Below, piece by piece: positions 36,211 to 43,297 of a DNA stretch of 64,000 bases. The stretch comes from JAFAGX01 sp035622175 (GTDB lineage: Bacteria > Acidobacteriota > Terriglobia > Terriglobales > Acidobacteriaceae), in assembly GCA_035622175.1 (NCBI GenBank), contig DASPVV010000261.1, forward strand, positions 1 to 64,000, written 5' to 3'. Both the position numbers and the translations under genes were made by a program. Numbering within the stretch: position 1 is the first letter of the stretch; each line of letters begins with the position of its first letter. The notes beneath the pieces were generated by a model that was not told where the DNA came from, searched no databases, and was given only the letters and a program-made list of their open reading frames with translations.

Positions 36211-36699
36211 TCAGCTGCTCAACTTTTTCAGCGCTTCCAGCAGTTCTTCATTGTCCGGCACCTGATCAAGCGGATATACCTCGGCAAATGCGATTCTTCC
36301 ATCCTTGTCGACGATGAATACCGCCCGCTCGCTGATTCCTGCCAAAGGAGGATTCTCGCGAAGCACGCCGAATGCCTGCGCCACCTCCCCGTGCGGGTAA
36401 AAATCTGAGCACATCGGCAGGTGCATCCTGCCAATGTCGTGCTTTTGCCATGCCATGTGGCTGTAAAGCGTATCTACGCTGATGTCCAGGACCTGGGCAT
36501 TGAGCCGGGCGAACTTCTCGCGATCGCGATCGAACGCCGGTACTTGCTCGCTTCAAGTTGGCGTCCAGTTGGCCGGGTGAAAGGTCACAACCACATGCTT
36601 TTGGTTGCGATAATCACTCAGTCGGATCCGCATCCGCTGCTCTCCCTCGACAGCCGGCAGCTCAAAATCCGGCGCCATTTCGCCCGGTTTCAGTGGCAT
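36211..36699 (-). CDS. Selenocysteine-containing peroxiredoxin (AhpC/TSA, AhpE/BCP-like)
   Basis: A 162-residue peroxiredoxin whose frame is interrupted only by a TGA (36555-36553) at codon 49. The protein reads MPLKPGEMAPDFELPAVEG before it, then HPANWTPT, the TGA, SEQVPAF and, further on, MCSDFYPHGEVAQAFGVLRE and RAVFIVDKDGRI. The peroxidatic motif PxxxTxxC is intact except that TGA stands for the cysteine, so residue 49 is read as selenocysteine. All downstream family motifs stay in the same frame, which argues against a random nonsense mutation. A SECIS-like hairpin follows and selB is in this window. It would reduce hydroperoxides. The ATG at 36699 has AAGGAGG four bases upstream. The final stop is also TGA. 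Selenoprotein peroxiredoxins are known in other bacteria (PrxU type). Confidence 0.87.
36505..36540 (-). promoter_or_regulatory. Bacterial SECIS element for the selenocysteine UGA
   Basis: Starting 12 nt after the UGA, the RNA can fold as CCGGCG-TTC-(GA bulge)-TCGC-loop GATC-GCGA-GAA-(GTT)-CG-C-CCGG. The apical loop begins 27 nt after the UGA, has 4 nt, and its first base is G. Known bacterial SECIS rules ask for 16-37 nt, a 3-14 nt loop and a G in the first two positions, so all are met. Confidence 0.75.
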
Positions 36700-36738
36700 A
36701 CTTCCTCCTTGTCCCTGCATTTGCCCAGTAAACACTAA

Positions 36739-36758
36739 GGGCGGCCTTTCGGCCGCCC
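36739..36758 (-). terminator. Hairpin terminator after the cold-shock gene
   Basis: GGGCGGCC and GGCCGCCC form a perfect 8-bp stem with a 4-nt loop, 24 nt after the cold-shock stop codon on the minus strand. A TTAGTGTTT tail follows, a moderately U-rich run. It lies just before the peroxiredoxin gene. Confidence 0.7.
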
Positions 36759-36782
36759 TCATCGCGGATTGCAAAAAGTGGA

Positions 36783-36983
36783 TTAAACGCCTTTCACATT
36801 CTCGGCCTGCCAGCCCTTGGGACCCTTCACGACGTCGAACTGGACTTGCTGACCTTCCTGCAGGCTGCGGAATCCCTGTGCCTGGATGGCCGAGAAGTGT
36901 ACGAACACGTCCTCCCCATTCTGGCGGCTGATAAAACCATAACCCTTGGCGTCGTTAAACCACTTTACTGTTCCTGTTTCCAT
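36783..36983 (-). CDS. Cold-shock protein, CspA family
   Basis: A 66-residue single cold-shock domain, an RNA chaperone. RNP1 is KGYGFISR and RNP2 is VFVHFSAI; the chain starts METGTVKWFND and ends AENVKGV. AAGGA lies 11 bases before the ATG, and the leader is T/A-rich. A terminator follows immediately. Such proteins keep mRNA unfolded during cold or growth transitions; whether this one is cold-induced cannot be told. Confidence 0.96.
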   Translation of the reverse strand: METGTVKWFNDAKGYGFISRQNGEDVFVHFSAIQAQGFRSLQEGQQVQFDVVKGPKGWQAENVKGV

Positions 36984-37059
36984 GGTGTTGCTTTGTTCCT
37001 TTTTGTTTTAGATGTGCGCTGATTCACTTCCCAGGACTTCTGCAGGCAGGTCACGCCGG

Positions 37060-37925
37060 TTAGCGGGAATTACTGGAAACTGCAAAAACCGCGAAGTTCA
37101 AACGCCAAGTGATTCTACCGCAAAATTCCGCGAAATTGCTACGATTATTTGGGCGAGCACATCCTAAGTATAGTGTTATCAATGAGAAGCGTGCCCCCAT
37201 GGCGAACATGCCGTGGGTGATGCCCCAAGCAGCCGTTGGAGAAGGCTTCATGGTGGTAACTGTCGTGTTCCATCCTTTGCTCCGGCGGAGGTGACCGAGA
37301 TTTGCGGCACCGTAGTCATAAACCCCGTCGTTCACGATGAGTGCGGAAATGCGTTTTTCAAACGCAACGGCTCGCGGCGCAAATACGCCTCCCAGACTGA
37401 TTCCCATCAGGGCGATCTTTGCCGGATCAGTACCGGCGAGCGTCAGCGCATAATCGATCACCGGTGAGACCACGTTCTCCCCATCCGGACGGAAGGTCAG
37501 ACCCTCGCGATGCAACGGCCCGAATTGCCCGGGCCATCGAAAGTGAGCACGTTGTAGCCGCGTTCGACGGCGTCACGCGCCACCGACGTGCAAGTCCTCG
37601 GCGGAGCCATCGAACCCGGAGTGAATAATAAGGAGGGGGGCCCGGCCCGAATCGTCTAGGCGATCGGCCTGGCAGGCTAGTGTGTTCGTAAAGGATCTTC
37701 CAAGGGGTGGCGCACGCTTGATAACCATCGAGCGATTGCAGTACGCACTTGCTATCCTGGGGTCGCGCGGATTGGCATGCAGAAAGAACTCTGAGGCGCG
37801 GTAGTAGGTTGCGGCACGCAAGAAGCTGTCACGGGCACTGGTGCGGTGCCCGCGGCCGAGTTGCTCTGCTGCCTCGGTTGCCGCTCGGCTGTGGTATTGC
37901 AAGCGTCGTACCCGCTATCGAAGTC
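37060..37925 (-). pseudogene. Decayed alpha/beta-hydrolase gene
   Basis: The remains of one hydrolase are spread over several frames. Reading along the minus strand, one frame has RASEFFLHANPRDPR, a second has WKILYEHTSLPG (near 37690), the first returns with DDSGRAPLLIIHSGFDGSAE, the second gives RGYNVLTFDGPG (near 37550), and a further shift gives FGPLHREGLTFRPDGENVV and the nucleophile elbow ALMGISLGGVFAPRA. The C-terminal part then loses a large block before SPTAAWGITHGMFAMGA. At least four frameshifts and a deletion mean no functional enzyme can be made. The intact family has about 400 residues and comprises esterase or pseudooxynicotine-hydrolase-like enzymes. Boundaries are approximate. 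Confidence 0.8.
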
Positions 37926-38350
37926 GCCCGATGTGATTCGGGCAGCGGTGGCCAGAACCTCGCCGAATTCACTTCCGCCGTAAGCGGCCGCTCCGAAGGC
38001 GCGCAGGGGTTTCGCAAACAGGATTTCCCTTCGGACTCAAGCTCCGGGTACGAAGGACATCTGTGTCCGGATTCGTCGGTTTTGGGGGTTGGTTGGTCTG
38101 AGCAGGGTGGAACCGTCGTCAGCCGACGAAATCCATTCTCGTGGCGAATTTCGCTGGTTTGTACGAACATCATGGGTGTAGATCAATGCTGGTTGACCGA
38201 GGCCGAATCTTCGAAGATCGTCTTGACCCTGACCGTAAACTGTTTCCTACATGGCTTCCAAAACCGTATCCGACTGACCTTGCCATCGGGCCAACCCAGC
38301 TTGACCGCTTAATCAAGAGCCCGGTGCGGGTCGGAAAAGTAGATGATTGC
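37926..38350. other. Gene-free stretch between hydrolase pseudogene and thioredoxin-like gene
   Basis: This 425-bp region holds open frames on both strands, but none shows recognisable motifs or a ribosome binding site. It probably contains further decayed sequence from the neighbouring pseudogene and the promoter of the next gene. No clear -35/-10 pair was found. Confidence 0.35.
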
Positions 38351-39280
38351 GTGGCTCTTCTTTGCAAACGTTGGCTGTCGGTGACGGCGGTGATTGGGAT
38401 GTTGTCTAGTCTTTTGCTCGCCGACATCATTCAGAATGTGAGAGCCGCACTCGCAGAAAGCAACGTTGCGGTCGCGATTTCCCAACTCGAGAATTACCGC
38501 AGCGCACATGGTGTGGATCCCGAGTACCTGGAGGGGGCCTCTTGGGTGGCGCGCGCCTACCTCTCTCGGAATCAGTTGGACCAGGCGGATGGCTGGGCGA
38601 AGCAGGTCGAGACTTCCTCCCGCCAGCTGCTCGAACACCGAGAGCTCGATGCCGAGCCGCATCTGCTGATTGCCTTGGGTGCCGCGCTCGAGGTCGAAGC
38701 CCAGTCGCTCGTGTTGCGGGGCGAGAAAAGCCAGGCGGCGGCGCTTCTCCGGCGCAACCTGGCGACTTACGGCGGCACTTTGCTGCGCGCGCGCCTGCAA
38801 AAGAACCTCAATCTGATCGGCTTCGAGGGAAAGCCGGCTCCCTCGCTCGGGCTTACCAAATACATCGGAATCCGGCCTACTCCGCTCAACCAGTTAATGG
38901 GTTTTCCGGTTCTATTGTTCTTCTGGGCTCATTGGTGCGCCGACTGCAAGCAAGAAGGACCGATTCTTGCCCAGTTGAACTCGGAATTCTCCCCCAAGGG
39001 ACTGAAACTAGAAGCGCCCACGCAGTTCTACGGCTACGCCGCTTACGGACAGGAGGCCACTCCGCAGGCCGAGTTCGACTACATCGGGCATGTCTGGCGA
39101 CAGTACTATGCTGGGCTGCAGGAGATCGCGGTGCCCGTCAGCAAGGGAAATTTCGACAAATACGGAGCCAGCACGACTCCGACGCTGGTGCTGATCGATC
39201 GTCAGGGGCACATCGCCCTATACCATCCTGGATTCATGTCGTACAACGACCTGCGCGCGGCCATTGAAAAAGCGATGTAG
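38351..39280 (+). CDS. Secreted TlpA-like thioredoxin-fold protein
   Basis: About 309 residues. A signal peptide (MALLCKRWLSVTAVIGMLSS, then LLLA) precedes a helical repeat-like domain (about 25-165, rich in Ala, Leu and Glu, SWVARAYLSRNQLDQADGWA). A thioredoxin fold follows (about 170-309) with the redox motif FFWAHWCADCKQEGP, and the cis-proline region ASTTPTLVLIDRQG. It probably reduces or isomerises disulphides in the periplasm. I chose a GTG at 38351 because it gives a normal signal peptide. The frame stays open 210 nt further upstream to an ATG, but that part is not convincing. Confidence 0.78.
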   Translation: MALLCKRWLSVTAVIGMLSSLLLADIIQNVRAALAESNVAVAISQLENYRSAHGVDPEYLEGASWVARAYLSRNQLDQADGWAKQVETSSRQLLEHRELDAEPHLLIALGAALEVEAQSLVLRGEKSQAAALLRRNLATYGGTLLRARLQKNLNLIGFEGKPAPSLGLTKYIGIRPTPLNQLMGFPVLLFFWAHWCADCKQEGPILAQLNSEFSPKGLKLEAPTQFYGYAAYGQEATPQAEFDYIGHVWRQYYAGLQEIAVPVSKGNFDKYGASTTPTLVLIDRQGHIALYHPGFMSYNDLRAAIEKAM

Positions 39281-39415
39281 GCGCGCGACCGCCCCATGCT
39301 GGTAGCCAAGGGGGTACGGCCCCGGCCTGGAAACCCAGGGTGCCGAGGTTTGCGGACGCTCGAAGAGCGCTGCCCAGCCGACGGAATCCAAGGAATGCAA
39401 GAGATCGCGAAGCCG

Positions 39416-39817
39416 TCACCGCCGGTTGAAGAGCACGAACACTAGATTGAAGAGTTGTACCAGGGTGATTCCGATCGCGGCGTACACGGCGATTTCGAGT
39501 CTTCGGCCGGCCTCGAGCGTGCCGCGAAGCAAGTCTCTCACCTCTTCCGTTGCCTGGTGGAGCGTGTCCCCCAGTTGCTCGAGATGCTCGGTCGAGGCGT
39601 GCAGTCGCTCCAGCACGCGCGAGGTTGCCGAGAGCGCGGCCGCCGCCTGCTCGCCGTTGCGAAGGTCGAGTTCGGTTTTGCAGGCCAGCCACCAATTACT
39701 GCCGAGGGAGCTGTCGTACATTCGCTGCCGAATCTCTTCATAGGAACGGGAGCGAAGCAGCTGAACCAGGGCCTGTACGGCGTCCTGCTCCTTGACCTCT
39801 TCGGTGACGGGAGACAT
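39416..39817 (-). CDS. Hypothetical protein with C-terminal membrane helix
   Basis: A 133-residue protein of unknown function. The middle part is helical and heptad-rich (about 55-100, SRVLERLHASTEHLEQLGDT and onward), suggesting a coiled coil. One membrane helix lies at the C-terminus (about 108-130, IAVYAAIGITLVQLFNLVFV), so it would be tail-anchored. A conserved-looking NWWLACKTELDL lies near residue 41. No named family is recognised. It converges with the thioredoxin-like gene. Confidence 0.6.
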   Translation of the reverse strand: MSPVTEEVKEQDAVQALVQLLRSRSYEEIRQRMYDSSLGSNWWLACKTELDLRNGEQAAAALSATSRVLERLHASTEHLEQLGDTLHQATEEVRDLLRGTLEAGRRLEIAVYAAIGITLVQLFNLVFVLFNRR

Positions 39818-40292
39818 GCGAATAGAGACTCTATCAGTCGGCGCGAACCCGTCTGAGATCTCGGAAGTTCAACGAAATACGGGTCTTCTAGGCGATGGCC
39901 GACAGGACAGGTGGGCTTGTGACCGCAAAAGTGCCCAGACCCGCCCAACTGGTACGGGCCGTGCCCGTCGTTCGATCGCAAGCGCACAATCCCCGCTCGG
40001 GGTGCTCCTGGGCTAGGTTGGGAAAGGTCCAACCTCGGCTATAATCTTGCCCACTGTCGAGAAGTTGCGGTTTTCGACCGATGCCCGGAGCACAGGGGCT
40101 ATGCAGCTGGGCCAACCCAGGCCTTCGGCGCAGGGCGAGGCCTTCCCGGTGCCTTTGGCCGAAGGATTCTCGAGCCGGAGCGGCATACCGGCTTTCACCT
40201 TGAGCTCCTCTTGCCGGCACGAAAATCAGTTCAACCTCGACAAGAGCACGCTGCGCCTTACGCCGGGCAGAGAATTTTCGTGATTTCATCGT
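39818..40292. promoter_or_regulatory. Intergenic region with candidate promoter for the FAD oxidoreductase
   Basis: No supported gene lies in these 475 bp. A good promoter candidate reads TTGGGA, 16 bp, TATAAT (-10 at 40040-40045). A perfect 7-bp inverted repeat AGGTTGG and CCAACCT (40015-40021 and 40029-40035) overlaps its -35 box like an operator. Transcription from here would leave a leader of about 240 nt before the ATG at 40293. Confidence 0.45.
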
Positions 40293-41912
40293 ATGTCGCG
40301 AGGCAATGAGTACGAGGCGGTAGTCATCGGCGCCGGACACAACGGCCTCACCGCCGCCGCTTACCTGGCCGGCGCCGGGCTGTCCACGCTGGTCGTGGAG
40401 CGGCGCGAGATCGTGGGAGGATGTTGCGTCACCGAAGAAATCGCACCCGGCTGTCGCGCCTCGACCACCTCCTACATCGCCAGCATGCTTCGGCCGGAAA
40501 TCATTCGCGATTTAGAACTGGCGAAGTACGGATTGCGCATGGTTCCTTGTGATCCGGCGCTGCAGGTGCCATTTCCCGACGGAGACGTCGTCTCCTGGTG
40601 GGCGGATCGTGATCGAACCGTGGCGGAGCTGCGCCGCTTTTCCCCGAAGGACGCGAACCGGTTTGTGCGCGTCGACGATCAACTGAAGAAGCTGGCCCGC
40701 TATCTCCAGCCCTTTTTTCTTGAACCCCCGCCGCAATTGGAGGTGGACGGCCTGCATGGCTGGTGGAACTTGCTGCGCACCGGCAAGCGCTTTCGCGGGA
40801 TCAGGAGCGCAGAAATCACGCAGCTGATTTCCTTCTTGACCGGCAGCCTGGGCGATTTTCTGGACCGCAATTACGAGTCGGATAGGGTGAAAACACTTTT
40901 CCTGGCCAACAGTGTCTATGGAAAACACGGCGGCCCCTATGATCCCGGCACGGCGCTTGGGTTACTGTTTCATCTCCTCAGTGGTGGCGAGCATGAATTG
41001 CAAGGGTTTTACGGCCATGTCATGGGCGGGATGGGCGCGATCACGCAGGCGCTCGCTGCCGCGGCGCGCCAGCGCGGCGTTGCCATCCGCACCTCGGCTC
41101 CCGTGGCGCGGATTGACGCCCGCAACGGACAGGTGCGCGCGGTTGTGCTCGAAGACGGAAGCGAAATCTCTACCCGCACGGTGCTTTCCAATGCCGATCC
41201 GAAGCGAACCTTTCTCGGGCTGATTCCGGCGGGCGACCTGCCCGAGGATTTTCGCCAGGCCGTCGCGGGAATCAAGATGAGCGGCCCCTGCGCCAAGGTG
41301 AATCTGGTCTTGGCGGAGGAGCCGAGGGTAAACGGCAGGCCGCAGAATGCCGGACCGGCGGAGCGCTCCCTGTTCACCCTGGTTCCTTCCCTCGAGTTCG
41401 CCGAGCGTTGCTACGATATTGCGAAGTTTGGGGAAATCCCCGAACAGTTGTGGGTGGACTGCGTGGTTGCCTCGAACGTAGACCCCAGCCTTGCCCCCAA
41501 GGGCCGCCACATCATGACCTGCTTCGTGCAGTTTGTGCCCTACTTCCTGCGCGGGGGCACCTGGGAGGAGAATCGTGAATTGCTCGGCGACCGGGTCATC
41601 AAGAAAATCGGCGAATACGCTCCGAATGTGCCGGGAGCCGTGGTCGCGCGGCAGGTGCTCACTCCGCTCGACCTGGAGCGAATCTACGGGCTCAGCGAGG
41701 GAAATATTTTTCACGGCGATCTCACCCTCGAGCAGCTGTTTTTTATGCGTCCTGTGCCCGGCTGGTCCCAGTATCGAAGTCCGATTCAAGGCCTCTATTT
41801 GTGCGGCGCGGGCGCGCACCCAGGAGGGGGCGTTACCGGTGCCCCCGGCCACAACGCGGCATTCCAAGTTCTACGCGACCTTCGCCGCCGGCATCGCCAG
41901 GCTGGCGACTGA
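40293..41912 (+). CDS. FAD-dependent oxidoreductase, phytoene-dehydrogenase-like (PYROXD2-related)
   Basis: A 539-residue flavoprotein. The N-terminal dinucleotide motif is AVVIGAGHNGLTAAAYLAGA followed by VVERREIVGGCCVTEEI. The C-terminal FAD motif is LYLCGAGAHPGGGVTGAPGHNA. Between them lies the extended substrate domain of the carotenoid-desaturase/PYROXD2 superfamily (for example FYGHVMGGMGAITQALAAAA). The substrate is unknown; no carotenoid gene lies nearby. Betaine-homocysteine methyltransferase and an amino-acid permease follow on the same strand. Confidence 0.88.
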   Translation: MSRGNEYEAVVIGAGHNGLTAAAYLAGAGLSTLVVERREIVGGCCVTEEIAPGCRASTTSYIASMLRPEIIRDLELAKYGLRMVPCDPALQVPFPDGDVVSWWADRDRTVAELRRFSPKDANRFVRVDDQLKKLARYLQPFFLEPPPQLEVDGLHGWWNLLRTGKRFRGIRSAEITQLISFLTGSLGDFLDRNYESDRVKTLFLANSVYGKHGGPYDPGTALGLLFHLLSGGEHELQGFYGHVMGGMGAITQALAAAARQRGVAIRTSAPVARIDARNGQVRAVVLEDGSEISTRTVLSNADPKRTFLGLIPAGDLPEDFRQAVAGIKMSGPCAKVNLVLAEEPRVNGRPQNAGPAERSLFTLVPSLEFAERCYDIAKFGEIPEQLWVDCVVASNVDPSLAPKGRHIMTCFVQFVPYFLRGGTWEENRELLGDRVIKKIGEYAPNVPGAVVARQVLTPLDLERIYGLSEGNIFHGDLTLEQLFFMRPVPGWSQYRSPIQGLYLCGAGAHPGGGVTGAPGHNAAFQVLRDLRRRHRQAGD

Positions 41913-41999
41913 GCCGAGCGGAAGTTGGCGGGTGCTCTGGCATGGAGTTTAAGAGTTTCGCAGTTCGAGTAGGCTGAAGAGTCAGTGGGAGGAGACAGC

Positions 42000-43007
42000 A
42001 TGAAGAAAAATATTCTAGAAAAATTGAAAGAAGGTCCGGTTTTAGGCGACGGCGGATATCTGCTGGAACTCGAAAAGCGCGGTTGGGTGCGCGCGGGTCC
42101 GTTTACTCCCGAAATCGCACTCACCAACCCTGAAGCGCTGCGGCAGCTCCATCTGGAGTTTCGCGCGGCTGGCGCCGAGGTGCTGCAGGCGCTGACCTTC
42201 TACGCCAGCCGCGACAAGCTCGCGACGGTTGGGCTCGAGGACAGGCTCGCAGACCTCAACCGGGCTGCGGTGCGGACGGCCCGGGAGGCTGCCGGCGACC
42301 GCTGCCTGGTGGCTGGCAATCTCAGCCTCACGTGGATGTACGAGCCGGGCAGCCGGGCCGCAGAGGACCGGGTGCGCGCCACCTTCGATGAACAACTCGC
42401 GGTGCAAGTGGCGGAGGGCGTGGACTTCGTGATCGGGGAGACGTTCTCCTGGCTTGGCGAAGCGCTGATCGCGGCACAGAGCGCCAAGAAGACCGGTCTA
42501 CCGACCATGATCACCATTTGCTTCGAGAACCAAAACACCACCGCGGAGGGGAAGACGGCCGGGGAAGCCGCTAAAGCTCTGGTCGATGCTGGGGCAGACA
42601 TTGTCGGGGTCAACTGCCTGCGGCCGCCCGAGCACATGCTTTCCTTCCTTGCGGAGATGAGGCAAGCCGTGCCTGACGCCTTCATCGCCGCTCAACCGGT
42701 TGCCTACCGCACCCCTGCCGACAAACCCGACTTCACCAGTCTGCCGGAGTTTCCCTTTGAGCTCGACCACCTCCAACTCAGCCGCAAAGACATGGCGGCC
42801 TACGCCCGGCGCGCTCAAGAGATCGGGGTGAACTACATCGGTGCCTGCTGCGGAGCGGTGGCCACGCACATCCGCGAGATGGCAAATGCCCTGGGCAAGC
42901 TGCCCGCAGATCAGCGGCCGTGGAAACTCGACTACGCCAAGCCCATGTCGGCATACGAGTATTACAACCATGATCCGGCGGAGGTGAGGACAGCAGGAAG
43001 CAAATAA
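42000..43007 (+). CDS. Betaine-homocysteine S-methyltransferase-like protein
   Basis: A 335-residue homocysteine methyltransferase. The start KKNILEKLKEGPVLGDGGY and the AGAEVLQALTFYASRDKL region match the BHMT type closely. Zinc would be bound by the cysteine in VGVNCLRPPEH and the pair in GACCGAVATHI. The C-terminus MSAYEYYNHDPAEV also resembles BHMT. The likely reaction is methyl transfer from betaine (or a related donor) to homocysteine, making methionine in the cytoplasm. GGAGGAG lies seven bases before the ATG at 42000. It may be co-transcribed with the preceding oxidoreductase (87 nt gap). Confidence 0.88.
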   Translation: MKKNILEKLKEGPVLGDGGYLLELEKRGWVRAGPFTPEIALTNPEALRQLHLEFRAAGAEVLQALTFYASRDKLATVGLEDRLADLNRAAVRTAREAAGDRCLVAGNLSLTWMYEPGSRAAEDRVRATFDEQLAVQVAEGVDFVIGETFSWLGEALIAAQSAKKTGLPTMITICFENQNTTAEGKTAGEAAKALVDAGADIVGVNCLRPPEHMLSFLAEMRQAVPDAFIAAQPVAYRTPADKPDFTSLPEFPFELDHLQLSRKDMAAYARRAQEIGVNYIGACCGAVATHIREMANALGKLPADQRPWKLDYAKPMSAYEYYNHDPAEVRTAGSK

Positions 43008-43297
43008 ACCAGTGGCGTCCGCCAGTGCGTGGCTTCAGCGTGCTGACGATGAGGCCTGGTGCGCCGCCGGCCAAGATCGATCTACGACTGGATAGGAGAT
43101 GAGACCGGAGCTGGGGGATCGCTCGCTAACCGGCTTTCTCCCGGCTTGCTGTCGAGCTTCACTCGCTGCGGACGGCGGGTTGCGAGGGGGGCGGTCTCTC
43201 GATTGCCTGGTAGGAATAACGCGGGACGCGCAAAGTGGTTGAAATCAAACCGCTCGACGATCGGGGTGGACCGCTCAGCCAGGTTCAGCCGGTCGCT

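Noticed and set aside
37749..38312. Plus-strand open frame of 187 codons beside the pseudogene.
   Set aside because: Composition is Arg/Gly/His-rich as in shadow frames, with no motif; half of it is antisense to the hydrolase relic.
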